64,000 nucleotides of DNA from JBHJGP01 sp050331695 (GTDB taxonomy: Bacteria > Pseudomonadota > Alphaproteobacteria > Geminicoccales > Geminicoccaceae), in the NCBI GenBank assembly GCA_050331695.1, contig JBHJGP010000011.1, forward strand, positions 1-64,000. Direction: 5' to 3'. This document shows positions 34,089 to 45,249 of this stretch, in pieces. The notes under the pieces were generated by a model. The model worked only from the letters and a program-made list of their open reading frames with translations. It was not told the DNA's origin and ran no database searches. The number at the start of each line of letters is the position of its first letter. Positions within the stretch are counted from its first letter, which is position 1. The position numbers were made by a program, and so were the translations under genes.

Positions 34089-34754
34089 TTGTCCAGTCTC
34101 AACGCCGCAATCCTGCCGGTGACACCGCTGCAACAGAACTGCACGCTGGTGTGGGAGGAAGCCTCGAAACGGGCGGCCGTGTTCGATCCGGGCGGCGATG
34201 TCGATCAGATCCTGAAGGCGGTCGACAAGCTCGCCATTCAGGTCGAAACGATCTTTCTGACCCACGGCCATATCGACCATGCCGCCGGCGCTGCGGAGCT
34301 AAAGGAAAAGCTGGATGCCGTTGGGCCTCAGCCGGTGCCAATGGTGGGACCCGACCGGCGCGATCAATTCTTATTGGACGGCCTGGAGACCCAGGCGGCG
34401 ATGTTCGGCATGGCCGGCGCCAGGAACGTTACGCCTGACCGCTGGCTCGATGAGGGCGATCAGGTCGAGATCGGCGCCGAGAGCTTCCATATTCTGCATT
34501 GCCCCGGCCACTCACCGGGAAGCGTTGTGTTCGTCAATCACGCTAACAAGCTGATCATCATGGGCGACGTTCTGTTTCGTGGCTCCATCGGCCGGACCGA
34601 TTTTCCCTACGGTGATCATGACGCCCTGATCACCGCGATCCGCACCAAGCTGTTCCCGCTCGGCGACGATTTTCAATTCACCTGCGGTCACGGTCCCGGC
34701 TCCACCCTCGGCGAGGAACGCAAAAGCAATCCTTTCGTCGGCGAAGCCGCCTGA
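34089..34754 (+). CDS. MBL-fold metallo-hydrolase (glyoxalase II-like)
   Basis: The 221-residue protein has the metallo-beta-lactamase motif THGHIDHAAGAAEL and further ligands in HCPGHSPGSV, IMGDVLFRGSIGRTD and TCGHGPGSTLGEE. The family, which includes YcbL-like glyoxalase II, hydrolyses thioesters such as S-lactoylglutathione. The start is TTG 34089, preceded by TCGGAGGA. It lies 22 bases after the glycosyltransferase and converges on lepA. Confidence 0.85.
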   Translation: MSSLNAAILPVTPLQQNCTLVWEEASKRAAVFDPGGDVDQILKAVDKLAIQVETIFLTHGHIDHAAGAAELKEKLDAVGPQPVPMVGPDRRDQFLLDGLETQAAMFGMAGARNVTPDRWLDEGDQVEIGAESFHILHCPGHSPGSVVFVNHANKLIIMGDVLFRGSIGRTDFPYGDHDALITAIRTKLFPLGDDFQFTCGHGPGSTLGEERKSNPFVGEAA

Positions 34755-34760
34755 ACGGTC

Positions 34761-36560
<1,800 letters not shown>

Positions 36561-36570
36561 CCCGGATCCC

Positions 36571-38979
36571 TCAGTGCCTGAGCTCCGCGCCACAGGTTTT
36601 CGCGGCAGCGGCGATGATCTTGCCGCTTACCGCTTCGATTTCGGCCTCTTCCAGGGTTCGATCAAGGGCCTGCAGACGGACCGACAAGGCCATCGACACC
36701 TGGCCCTCGGGGACGCCCTGGCCATGGTAGACATCGAAGAGATCGACCGAGCGGACCAGCGCTTTGTCAGCAGCCCTGACCGCTTTCAGGAGCTTCTCCG
36801 CCGGCACGTCCGCCGCCATCAGAAACGCGTAGTCCCGGTCCACGGGCGGGAAGGCAGACGCTTGCATGGGCGGCCTGGCTTTGCCGGGCTTGGCCCGAGG
36901 TTGCGGGATGGCGTCGAGAAAAATCTCGAAGGCAACGGCCCGGCCGTCGACATCCGTATCGCCAAGAAGGCCTGGGTGGAGTTCGCCAAAATGGGCAAGA
37001 CAGGTCTTGGGGCCCAACATCAGACGTCCGCCCCGGCCCGGATGGAACCAGGAAGGCGCGTCCCGGTCGACGGCCAGAGCGTCGGTGGCGACACCCACCG
37101 CCGCTAGGGCCGCCATGACATCGGCTTTCACGTCGAATACATCCGCGTGCCTCGGCGTCCCGGCCCAATGGCGCTGGGCTAGAGGTCCGGTCCGGATCCC
37201 GGCGGCGCACAAGCTCTGTTCGCCCGGCTTGGCGCCTTCGTAGCGGTTCGCCACCTCGAACAAGCTGATCCGATCGAGGCCACGGTCCTGATTGCGGGCC
37301 ACGGCGCTCACCAAATTGGGCAGAACGCTCGGGCGCATCGCCACCAGATCCGCGCTGATCGGGTTGGCGAGCCGCGCCATGGCACCACCGAAACGTTCGG
37401 CGAGGGCGTCCGTGGTGAAGCTGAAGGTGCAGGCTTCGTGGAGTCCGCGCATGGCGAGAGTTCGGCGGATCGTCGACCGACGCCGCTGGGCCGGTGACAG
37501 GACGGCCGTGTTGACCGCGTTGAGCCGGGTCACCGGCACCGGCGGGATCTGATCGAACCCGTGGAGCCGTGCCAGCTCTTCCACGATATCAGCCTCGCGC
37601 GCGATGTCGTGACGCCAGCTCGGCGCGATCAGGTCAAAGACCGACTCCGCGCTGTCCCGCCGGTTCACCTGGAAGCCAAGAGATGTGAGCGAGCGCCCGA
37701 TCACGTCTGGCTCCAGGGTGATGCCTGTGAGACGGTTCAATTGGGCGGCGCGGAAGGTCACCGAGACCGGCTCGTTCGGCACGTTGCCGGCAACCGCCGG
37801 CTGGCTTGCCTCTCCGCCGCAGAGATCGAGGATCAGACGAGCCGCGTAGTCGGCGGCCGGTAGCACGAAAGCCGGATCGACGCCGCGCTCGAAGCGGGTC
37901 CGGGCGTCGCTCTCGATGCCGAGCGCACGGCCGGTCTCGGCTGTCCGCACCGGATCGAACAGAGCGATCTCCAGAAGGACGTTCTTCGTGGTTTCGGTGC
38001 AGCCCGTCGTCTCACCGCCCATGACACCGGCGAGACTGACGACGCCCGTGTCGTCGCTAATGACCGTCATGCCCTCGGCGAGCTCGTAGGTCGTGCCGTC
38101 GAGCGCTCGGAATTGCTCACCGCCCTTGGCCAAGCTGACCGTGAGGTCGCCCCGAAGCTTGTCCAGATCGAAGACATGGAGCGGCCGGCCTCGATCCAAG
38201 GTCGCCAAGTTGGTGATGTCGACAAGGGCCGAGATCGGCCTCAGGCCAACGGCCCTCAGCCGCCGTTGAAGCCAGTCCGGCGACGGCCCATTGGTGACGC
38301 CTCGAAAGACCCGGCCGACAAAAACCGGACACGCCTTCTCCTCGCCCGCCGGAAACGAGAGATGAATGCGGTAGTCTGCGGCAAAGGCTGCCGGCACCGG
38401 CTCGATCGGATCGTCGATCAGCTCCCCGAGACCGCCGGCGGCAAGCTCCCGGGCGATACCGTGGACACTGAAGCAATCACCCCGGTTCGGCGTGAGGTCG
38501 ATGTCGAACACCGGTCCCTCCACCGCAAGCGCGCGAACCGCCGGCGTTCCGACGTCCGGCTCGTCGCCGAGATCGATGATGCCCTCGTGATCGTCGCCGA
38601 TTTCGAGCTCGCGGGCGGAACAAAGCATGCCCTGACTTTCAACGCCGCGGATCACGGCCTTTTTCAGAAGCATGCCGTTATGCGGGATGGTCGACCCGAC
38701 CGGAGCATAGATCGCTTTCATGCCGAGGCGGACATTGGGCGCGCCGCAAACGACTTGTTTGTCACCGTCGACGGTCCGCACCTGGCATAAGCTCAAGCGC
38801 TCAGCGTCTGGATGGCGCGAGACGCCCGTCACCTCCGCCACGGTGAAGGACGCGAGAGAGGCACCCGGATCCTCGATTCGATCCAGCTCCAGCCCCAGTT
38901 CGGTCAGCTTGTCGCCGATCTGTTTGGGCTCGGCATCGGTGGTCAAATGATCCTTGAGCCACGGCAGGGTCAACTTCAT
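36571..38979 (-). CDS. pheT: Phenylalanine-tRNA ligase beta subunit
   Basis: The 802-residue subunit has the N-terminal OB/tRNA-binding domain (SLASFTVAEVTGVSRHPDAERLSLCQV), B3/B4 and B5 domains (GCTETTKNVLLEIALFDP, IAREADIVEELARLHGFDQIPP) and the C-terminal ferredoxin-like anticodon-binding domain (FPPVDRDYAFLMAADVPAEKL). It forms the alpha2beta2 enzyme with PheS. Its start overlaps the pheS stop (ATGA). Confidence 0.97.
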   Translation of the reverse strand: MKLTLPWLKDHLTTDAEPKQIGDKLTELGLELDRIEDPGASLASFTVAEVTGVSRHPDAERLSLCQVRTVDGDKQVVCGAPNVRLGMKAIYAPVGSTIPHNGMLLKKAVIRGVESQGMLCSARELEIGDDHEGIIDLGDEPDVGTPAVRALAVEGPVFDIDLTPNRGDCFSVHGIARELAAGGLGELIDDPIEPVPAAFAADYRIHLSFPAGEEKACPVFVGRVFRGVTNGPSPDWLQRRLRAVGLRPISALVDITNLATLDRGRPLHVFDLDKLRGDLTVSLAKGGEQFRALDGTTYELAEGMTVISDDTGVVSLAGVMGGETTGCTETTKNVLLEIALFDPVRTAETGRALGIESDARTRFERGVDPAFVLPAADYAARLILDLCGGEASQPAVAGNVPNEPVSVTFRAAQLNRLTGITLEPDVIGRSLTSLGFQVNRRDSAESVFDLIAPSWRHDIAREADIVEELARLHGFDQIPPVPVTRLNAVNTAVLSPAQRRRSTIRRTLAMRGLHEACTFSFTTDALAERFGGAMARLANPISADLVAMRPSVLPNLVSAVARNQDRGLDRISLFEVANRYEGAKPGEQSLCAAGIRTGPLAQRHWAGTPRHADVFDVKADVMAALAAVGVATDALAVDRDAPSWFHPGRGGRLMLGPKTCLAHFGELHPGLLGDTDVDGRAVAFEIFLDAIPQPRAKPGKARPPMQASAFPPVDRDYAFLMAADVPAEKLLKAVRAADKALVRSVDLFDVYHGQGVPEGQVSMALSVRLQALDRTLEEAEIEAVSGKIIAAAAKTCGAELRH

Positions 38980-40055
38980 CGCGACAGCCCGCTATGGGTG
39001 CTCGGCACGTCGAGCGGCAGGAATCCGTAGTGGCTGAGCCAGCGAAGATCGGCGTCGAAGAACGTTCGGAGGTCGGGGATGCCATATTTGAGCATGGTCA
39101 TTCGGTCGATGCCCATGCCGAAGGCGAAGCCCTGCCACTCCTCCGGATCGAGACCGACATTCCGGAGCACGGCCGGGTCGACCATGCCCGAACCCAGAAC
39201 CTCGAGCCAATCGTCCCCGGCGCCGATGATCAGCTCGTCTTTCGTCCGTTTGCAGCCGATGTCGACCTCGGCAGAGGGTTCGGTGAACGGGAAGTAGCTC
39301 GGCCGGAAGCGGACCGGCACATCGTCGCGCTCGAAAAACGCTCTGATGAAATCGATCAAACAGCCCTTGAGGTGGCCGAAATGGGTCTTGCGATCGATCA
39401 ACAGCCCTTCGACCTGATGGAACATGGGCGAGTGCGTGGCATCGCTGTCGCAACGATAGGTCCTGCCCGGCGCGATGATCCGAAAGGGCGGGCGGCCGTT
39501 GGTCATGGTCCTGATCTGCACGTTGCTGGTGTGCGTGCGCAGGACCAGGTTCTGATTGGTTTCCTTAGCGTCGAGATAGAAGGTGTCCATCATCTGACGC
39601 GCCGGATGCTCGGGCGGAATGTTGAGCGCCGTGAAATTGTGGAAATCGTCCTCGATATCCGGCCCCTCGGCCACCGCGAAGCCCATGTCGGCGAAAATCG
39701 CGACGATCTCGTCGGTGACCTGACTGACCGGATGGAGGCGGCCGGTCTCGAAGGGCCGCTCCGGCAGCGAGACATCAATCGTCTCGCTGGCCAATTGCTT
39801 GTCCAGAGCGACACGCTCGAGAACCGCCCGGCGTTGCTGGATCGCCTCGTTGATATCCTGCTTCAATGCGTTGAAGCGCTGACCGGCTTCCCGGCGTGCT
39901 TCCGGGTCGAGCGCTCCAAGAGATTTGGTGAGCTCGGTGATCCGCCCCTTCTTGCCCAGCGCGGAGACGCGGATCTCGTCTAGCACACGCAAATCGTGAG
40001 CGCTCTCGACATCGGCTAGTACGGCCGCGCGAAGACCGTCGACATCTTGCATCAT
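38976..40055 (-). CDS. pheS: Phenylalanine-tRNA ligase alpha subunit
   Basis: The 359-residue class II synthetase subunit has an N-terminal coiled coil (ALGKKGRITELTKSLGALDPEARRE), motif 2 (GRTYRCDSDATHSPMFHQVEG) and motif 3 (GFAFGMGIDRMTMLKYGI). It catalyses phenylalanine activation. I chose ATG 40055, which has AGGAGGG seven bases upstream; a longer frame exists but lacks family homology. Confidence 0.97.
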   Translation of the reverse strand: MMQDVDGLRAAVLADVESAHDLRVLDEIRVSALGKKGRITELTKSLGALDPEARREAGQRFNALKQDINEAIQQRRAVLERVALDKQLASETIDVSLPERPFETGRLHPVSQVTDEIVAIFADMGFAVAEGPDIEDDFHNFTALNIPPEHPARQMMDTFYLDAKETNQNLVLRTHTSNVQIRTMTNGRPPFRIIAPGRTYRCDSDATHSPMFHQVEGLLIDRKTHFGHLKGCLIDFIRAFFERDDVPVRFRPSYFPFTEPSAEVDIGCKRTKDELIIGAGDDWLEVLGSGMVDPAVLRNVGLDPEEWQGFAFGMGIDRMTMLKYGIPDLRTFFDADLRWLSHYGFLPLDVPSTHSGLSR

Positions 40056-40080
40056 CGATCCCTCCTCTTGCGAGGAAAGA

Positions 40081-40440
40081 CTAGGTCGGAAGGGCGTTTT
40101 GGGCGCTCTTGGCGAATTCGGCGAAGAGGACGGAGTCGCGAACGGCCAAATCCGCCAGCACCTTGCGGTCGACCTCGATGCCGGCAAGCTTGAGCCCGTG
40201 CATCATCCGCGAATAGGTCAGGCCTTCGGTCCGGGCGGCGGCGTTGATCCGTTGGACCCACAAGGAACGAAACTGGCGCTTGCGTACCCGCCGGTCGCGA
40301 TATGCGTACTGCATATCCTTCTCGACCCGCTGTTTGGCGGCGCGGATCGTGCTTTTCGAGCGACCCCGCGAGCCCTTGGCAAGCTTCAAAACCTTTTTGT
40401 GGCGGGCGTGCGAGGTCACCCCACGCTTGACGCGAGCCAT
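40081..40440 (-). CDS. rplT: Ribosomal protein bL20
   Basis: The 119-residue protein matches bL20 throughout: ARVKRGVTSHARHKKVLKLAKG, RDRRVRKRQFRSLWVQRINAA, and TYSRMMHGLKLAGIEVDRKVLADLA. It is an early assembly protein of the 50S subunit. It follows rpmI by 13 bases and precedes pheS. Confidence 0.98.
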   Translation of the reverse strand: MARVKRGVTSHARHKKVLKLAKGSRGRSKSTIRAAKQRVEKDMQYAYRDRRVRKRQFRSLWVQRINAAARTEGLTYSRMMHGLKLAGIEVDRKVLADLAVRDSVLFAEFAKSAQNALPT

Positions 40441-40453
40441 GTCTCAATTCCTC

Positions 40454-40651
40454 TCAGCGATAAGGCAGCATTTTCTTGACCAGCTCGGCGTCGCCACCGG
40501 TGACGATGGCGGGCTTGCGCTGACCGACCTTCACCGACTGGGCCTTGGCGGTGAAATTGTGGCGGTGAAACGCCTTGCGGCGTTTGATTTTGCCCGAGCC
40601 AGTAAATTCGAACCGCTTGGCGGCCGAGCGCCGGGTCTTCAACTTCGACAT
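40454..40651 (-). CDS. rpmI: Ribosomal protein bL35
   Basis: The 65-residue protein is a typical bL35: KLKTRRSAAKRFEFTGSGKIKRRKA then RHNFTAKAQ. It is the first gene of the translation operon here. In many bacteria infC precedes rpmI, but in this window the next gene upstream is the unrelated cbiB. Confidence 0.97.
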   Translation of the reverse strand: MSKLKTRRSAAKRFEFTGSGKIKRRKAFHRHNFTAKAQSVKVGQRKPAIVTGGDAELVKKMLPYR

Positions 40652-40757
40652 GTCCGGACTCCTGAGGTCGAGCGGAGACGCGCTCGATCAAGGCGAGCGC
40701 AGATCTATAGGCCATGAGCGCCACCGTTGCAACCGGCTAACCGGCATCCGAAAAGCG

Positions 40758-41711
40758 TCAGCTCATCAAGGCGGCGAGCAGGAGGAGGACGACGATGACG
40801 GCCCAAACCCACCAGCTCACGCCGACCGCCCTGTTGATGTCTTCTTCGGTCGCATCCGGCCGCCCGGACCCGAGCCAGGCGCCATCGACCACCGCCTCGC
40901 CATAGCGCCGGGGGCCGCCCAAGCGCAGGTCTAAGGCCGCGGCCATAGTCGCTTCTGGCCAGCCGGCGTTGGGCGACTTGTGGAGCGGCGCATCCCGTCT
41001 GGTGATGGTGAAAACAAGTTTCGGCCGCTGGTGCGCAACAAGAGCAATCAGAAGTGCGGTCAAACGGGCCGGCAGCCAATTGACGAAATCGTCCAAACGC
41101 GCCGCCGCCTTGCCGAAATGCTCATAGCGTTCGTTGCGGTAGCCGATCATGCTGTCGGCTGTGTTGATCGCTTTGTAGATGAGCGCACCCGGCAGGCCCA
41201 GGAGCAGCCCCCAGAACACGAGCGCCACGACCCCGTCGGATTGGTTTTCGGCCAGGGATTCGATCGCTGCCCGGCAGACCGCCGGCTCATCCAATTCTTG
41301 CACATCGCGGCCGACGATTTTTGCGACCTCGCTTCTTGCTGTCTCGATGCCGGCGCCAAGCGCGTCGGCCACCGCCTGGACGTGCAGGACCAGGCTGCGT
41401 TGGCTGATCAGCGTGCTCATGAGGGCCGCTTCGATCAACCAACCCCAGGTGAAATGGTGGATACTCGTACGGATGAGGACACCGATCACCAGGACCAACG
41501 CTAGCAGCACGACCACGAGGATCATACCGCGGCGCCTTTGCGCCTCGGGCGGACGGTTTGCGTGCGACAATCGGCCTTCGAGCCAGTCGATCGACCGGCC
41601 CAAAAGCTCGGCTGGGTGAGGAACCCGGTCATAGAGCCAGTGGGGATCGCCGATCAGGGCGTCCAGAAGAAGTGCCACGAGGACGATGCCCGCAGGCTCG
41701 AACCAGGTCAT
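40758..41711 (-). CDS. cobD: Adenosylcobinamide-phosphate synthase
   Basis: The 317-residue membrane protein (CbiB in Salmonella) has LLLDALIGDPHWLYDRVPHPAELLGR, ALIYKAINTADSMIGYRNERYEHFGKAAARLDD and PNAGWPEATMAAALDLRLGG, all family marks. It attaches the aminopropanol phosphate arm to cobyric acid in the inner membrane. It diverges from cbiX with a 62-base gap that contains no riboswitch. Confidence 0.93.
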   Translation of the reverse strand: MTWFEPAGIVLVALLLDALIGDPHWLYDRVPHPAELLGRSIDWLEGRLSHANRPPEAQRRRGMILVVVLLALVLVIGVLIRTSIHHFTWGWLIEAALMSTLISQRSLVLHVQAVADALGAGIETARSEVAKIVGRDVQELDEPAVCRAAIESLAENQSDGVVALVFWGLLLGLPGALIYKAINTADSMIGYRNERYEHFGKAAARLDDFVNWLPARLTALLIALVAHQRPKLVFTITRRDAPLHKSPNAGWPEATMAAALDLRLGGPRRYGEAVVDGAWLGSGRPDATEEDINRAVGVSWWVWAVIVVLLLLAALMS

Positions 41712-41773
41712 CGCTTGTGAGCCCGAAGCGCCCCTGTTATCTCGCGTCCTGAACCGCGCGGTTGTGAGGATGG

Positions 41774-42721
41774 ATGTCTGCGTTCGAACCTGATCGAGGT
41801 GTCATGATCTGTGGCCACGGCAGCCGCGATACCGGCGCTGTAGCCGAGTTCAATGACACGGTGGCGATGATCCGAGAGCGCCTGGCGCCGCGACCGGTCG
41901 AGTCCGGGTTTCTCGAATTCGCCCGTCCGATCATCTCCGAGGGCTTGGGTAAGCTGCGCGACCAGGGGGTCCGGCGCATCGATGCGGTCCCGGGCATGCT
42001 GTTTGCCGCAGGCCACGTCAAGAACGACGTACCCTCCGTGCTCAATCAGTTCGCGCACGATCATGAAGGGCTGGAGGTTCGGTTCGGCCGGGATCTTGGG
42101 ATCGAGCCGCGGCTTCTGGAGCTTGCGAAAAAGCGGATCGAGCAGGCCTTGGCGGATCGGACGGCCTTGCCTCGCGAGGACACGCTGCTTGCGGTGATCG
42201 GCCGGGGCACATCGGATTCCGATGCCAACGGCAACATCGCCAAGGTGGCCCGGATGCTGTGGGAGGGACTGAATTTCCCCCATGCGGTTGTTGGCTTCAG
42301 CGGTGTCGCCCATCCCCGGGTCGACGCCTGCCTCCAACAGGCCGTTCGCCTAGGCTTCAAAAGAATTATCGTCTTCCCCTATTTCCTGTTTACCGGTGTT
42401 TTGGTCCGGCGAATTTATACACAAACAGACGAAGTCGCCGCGAGTTATCCTGAAGTGGAGTTCGTTAAGGCTCCCTATCTAGGTGTCCATAATTTGGTGG
42501 TCGACAGCTTTATCGATCGCATCAACGGTATCGAGTCCGGAGACACCAACATGAACTGCGGGCTGTGTAAGTACAGAACGCAGATCATCGGCTTCGAAAG
42601 CGCCGTTGGCGCGCCGCAGGTGGGCCATCATCATCACGTTGAGGGGATCGGTACGGACCACGACCACGGTCATGATCACGGTCACCACCATCACCACGAC
42701 CATAAACCTCGTGAGCACTGA
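41774..42721 (+). CDS. cbiX: Sirohydrochlorin cobaltochelatase CbiX, long form with His-rich tail
   Basis: The 315-residue protein has two CbiX-like halves (ICGHGSRDTGAVAEFND, AVIGRGTSDSDANGNIAK), followed by the Cys motif MNCGLCKYR and a C-terminal stretch very rich in His and Asp (HHHHVEG, DHDHGHDHGHHHHHDH). Long CbiX proteins such as that of Bacillus megaterium carry an Fe-S cluster at an MxCxxC motif and a His-rich region. It inserts cobalt into sirohydrochlorin, marking early cobalt insertion. It leads the cobH-cobL-cobI-cbiG/J-cobM operon. Confidence 0.93.
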   Translation: MSAFEPDRGVMICGHGSRDTGAVAEFNDTVAMIRERLAPRPVESGFLEFARPIISEGLGKLRDQGVRRIDAVPGMLFAAGHVKNDVPSVLNQFAHDHEGLEVRFGRDLGIEPRLLELAKKRIEQALADRTALPREDTLLAVIGRGTSDSDANGNIAKVARMLWEGLNFPHAVVGFSGVAHPRVDACLQQAVRLGFKRIIVFPYFLFTGVLVRRIYTQTDEVAASYPEVEFVKAPYLGVHNLVVDSFIDRINGIESGDTNMNCGLCKYRTQIIGFESAVGAPQVGHHHHVEGIGTDHDHGHDHGHHHHHDHKPREH

Positions 42722-43370
42722 AGGCTCTTCCCAAGAGCGCACCTATCTGCGCGAACCGGCGGCGATATACGCACGATCCTTTGCCTTGATCGACGCCGAG
42801 CTCGATCTGACTGCCGTGCCTAAAGCGCTTCAGCCTGTTGTCCGCCGGGTCGTTCACAGCTGCGGGATGACGGACATTCTGGCCGAGCTTAGATGGCGGG
42901 GACCGGTCGCTGAAGACGCCCAGGCCGCACTGACCGGGGGGGCGCCGGTCATCGTCGATGCGTCCATGGTCAGTGCCGGTGTTCAAGCGAACCGTTTGCC
43001 GGCCCAGAACCGGATCCTGTGCCTGATCGACGAGGCTGAGACGGCTCAGTTGGCGAAAGCGCGGGAGACCACCCGATCGGCGGCGGCGATCGAGCGTCTG
43101 GCCGATGAAATGGGCGGGGCCGTGGTAGTCATCGGCAATGCGCCGACCGCCCTGTTTCGCCTGTTGGAGCTACTCAAAGATGGCGCTCCGCCGCCGTCGG
43201 CCCTGTTCGCCTTTCCGGTCGGCTTCGTCGGTGCCGCCGAGAGCAAGCAGGCCCTGGTCGATGCGCCTTCGCCGCCGAACTACCTGACCCTGCTCGGACG
43301 GCGTGGCGGCAGCGCCATGGCAGCGGCGGCCGTCAACGCTTTGCTGCCCGACCTCGGAAGCCCTCGGTGA
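42711..43370 (+). CDS. cobH: Precorrin-8X methylmutase
   Basis: From GTG 42711 the protein is 219 residues, the usual length for CobH/CbiC. It shows YLREPAAIYARSFALIDAELDL, VRRVVHSCGMTDI, IVDASMVSAGV and AFPVGFVGAAESKQAL, with the catalytic His in the VHSCG segment. It moves a methyl group from C11 to C12 to give hydrogenobyrinic (or cobyrinic) acid. It overlaps the end of cbiX by 11 bases; the longer frame to 42606 would duplicate the His-tail region out of frame. Confidence 0.94.
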   Translation: MSTEGSSQERTYLREPAAIYARSFALIDAELDLTAVPKALQPVVRRVVHSCGMTDILAELRWRGPVAEDAQAALTGGAPVIVDASMVSAGVQANRLPAQNRILCLIDEAETAQLAKARETTRSAAAIERLADEMGGAVVVIGNAPTALFRLLELLKDGAPPPSALFAFPVGFVGAAESKQALVDAPSPPNYLTLLGRRGGSAMAAAAVNALLPDLGSPR

Positions 43371-44560
43371 GCGGACCGTGGCTCACCGTTCTGGGCGTCG
43401 GCGCTGACGGTCTCAGACGGGACCGCCGCAACCACATTGATCGGGCGGAACTGGTCGTGGGCGGCGCCCGCCATCTGCGAATGGTGAACACCGGCGACCG
43501 GCCAACATTGAACTGGTCATCGCCGCTCGACGAAACCTTGAGGCGCATCGCTGAGTACCGGGGCCGGCCCGTGACGGTTCTCGCCACCGGTGACCCGATG
43601 GATCACGGCGTCGGTTCGCGTCTGGCCCAAGTCTTCGGCCCGGACGCGTTGCACGTCATCCCGGAGGTGTCATGCTTCGCGCTGGCTTGTGCCCGCCTCG
43701 GCTGGGCCCGGCAGGACGTCGCCTGCATCAGCGTTCACGGCCGCCCACTGGCGAAAATCAGCCGGCACCTCGGGGCCGGTCGAAAGCTTCTGATCCTAAC
43801 GGAAAACCGCGACACAGCGGGAGCGGTCGCCGGCCTTCTCACCGATCAAGGCTTTGGCCGGTCAGGGCTTTGGGTGATGTCGGATCTGGGCGCCGGTAGC
43901 GAGCATGTCTGGCAGGGCGAGGTCGCTGAATGGGGGGGACCAGTCAAGAGCGATCTAAACGTTCTGGCCCTTGAGTGCCGCCCGTCGGCGGGTGCGGGTC
44001 TGCCTCTTTTCGGTCTCGATGACGCCCATTACAGCGGCACGCGCATGCTGACGAAAAGGACGATGCGCGTGCAGGCCCTGGCGGCGCTTGCGCCCGAGCG
44101 CGGCACCACGCTTTGGGACGTGGGCGCGGGTAGCGGTTCAATCACGATCGAGTATCTCCGCTTCGCCGGCGAGGCGAGCGTCTACGCGATCGAGCGTGAC
44201 CCTGAGCGCTGCCGGGCCATCCGTGCCAATGCGGAGCGGCTGGGCGCGCCGGAGATCCAACTCGTTGAAGGCGAGGCACCGGCGGCGCTCGACGATTTGC
44301 CGGCACCGTCGCGGATCTTCGTTGGCGGCGGGCTGGCTGATCGGTCGCTTCTGGGCGTCTGTTGGACGGCTCTGGCCTCTCAGGGACGGCTGGTCGCTCA
44401 CGCGGTCACGATCGAGGGCCAGGCCAGCCTGTTGGATTTCGCGCGGGACACATCTGCCAGCGTCAGCCGCCACGGTGTCGAGCATCTCCAGGATCTGGGC
44501 GATTATCGTGGGCTCAAGCCGGCCATGGCCGTGACCGAGCTCATCGCCGTTAAGCCGTGA
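43367..44560 (+). CDS. cobL: Precorrin-6Y C5,15-methyltransferase, decarboxylating (CbiE-CbiT fusion)
   Basis: The 397-residue protein has an N-terminal CbiE tetrapyrrole methylase (WLTVLGVGADGL, VLATGDPMDHGVG) and a C-terminal CbiT methyltransferase (from ~205) with the SAM motif LWDVGAGSGSITIEYLRF. It methylates C5 and C15 and decarboxylates the C12 acetate. Its start overlaps the cobH stop by 4 bases (GTGA). Confidence 0.95.
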   Translation: MSGPWLTVLGVGADGLRRDRRNHIDRAELVVGGARHLRMVNTGDRPTLNWSSPLDETLRRIAEYRGRPVTVLATGDPMDHGVGSRLAQVFGPDALHVIPEVSCFALACARLGWARQDVACISVHGRPLAKISRHLGAGRKLLILTENRDTAGAVAGLLTDQGFGRSGLWVMSDLGAGSEHVWQGEVAEWGGPVKSDLNVLALECRPSAGAGLPLFGLDDAHYSGTRMLTKRTMRVQALAALAPERGTTLWDVGAGSGSITIEYLRFAGEASVYAIERDPERCRAIRANAERLGAPEIQLVEGEAPAALDDLPAPSRIFVGGGLADRSLLGVCWTALASQGRLVAHAVTIEGQASLLDFARDTSASVSRHGVEHLQDLGDYRGLKPAMAVTELIAVKP

Positions 44561-45249
44561 CGTTAGGCCGGCTGATCGGTGTCGGCGTCGGCCCCGGAGA
44601 TCCGATGCTGATGACCCTGAAAGCGGTCTCGGCAATCGAGCAGGCTGATCTTCTGGCTTTTTTTCATGCCCCTCAAACCAAGAGCCGTGCCCTGACCACG
44701 GTCGACGCCTATTTCGACGAACTTCCCCAGATCCAAGGCTTTGTCTTGACCATGGGCCGCGCCGACGAGGATTACCGGGAAGCAGCCGAAGCGATTTTGC
44801 CTGAGATCGACGCAGGCCAGGTCGTGGCGGTGCTCTGCGAGGGCGATCCGTTCACCTACGGCAGTTTCGGCAAGCTGATCCGCCATTTCCCTTCGATGAC
44901 GCCGATTGACGTGGTGCCAGGGATCACGTCGTTCGCCGCGTCCAGTGCGGCCATCGGTCGAGCCCTGGTGCAAAATCGATCGGCGCTTTGCGTGATGCCC
45001 GCCACGGCCGGCGAGCAAACGTTGAGCGCCGCCATGGCCCGCACATCGGAGACGCTGGTGATCCTCAAGGTCGGCCCGCGTCTCCCGTGGTTGCGGGAGA
45101 AACTGGCGCAAGCGGGGCGGCTTGCCGAGGCTTGGCTGTGCGTCGAGATCGGCCACGACAGTCAACGGCTGATAAGGTTAAGCGAGGCGGAAGCCATCGA
45201 CGCGCCTTATTTCTCACTTCTCATCGTTTACGGCCAATCGCCGCCGTGA
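44557..45249 (+). CDS. cobI: Precorrin-2 C20-methyltransferase
   Basis: The 230-residue tetrapyrrole methylase has LIGVGVGPGDPMLMTLKAVSAIE, LCEGDPFTYGSFGKLI and VVPGITSFAASSAAIGRAL. It adds the C20 methyl using SAM. GTG 44557 overlaps the cobL stop by 4 bases, which continues the coupled operon. Confidence 0.95.
   Translation: MTLGRLIGVGVGPGDPMLMTLKAVSAIEQADLLAFFHAPQTKSRALTTVDAYFDELPQIQGFVLTMGRADEDYREAAEAILPEIDAGQVVAVLCEGDPFTYGSFGKLIRHFPSMTPIDVVPGITSFAASSAAIGRALVQNRSALCVMPATAGEQTLSAAMARTSETLVILKVGPRLPWLREKLAQAGRLAEAWLCVEIGHDSQRLIRLSEAEAIDAPYFSLLIVYGQSPP

Noticed and set aside
38994..39983. 329-codon plus-strand frame
   Set aside because: It is antisense to pheS and shows no family signature.
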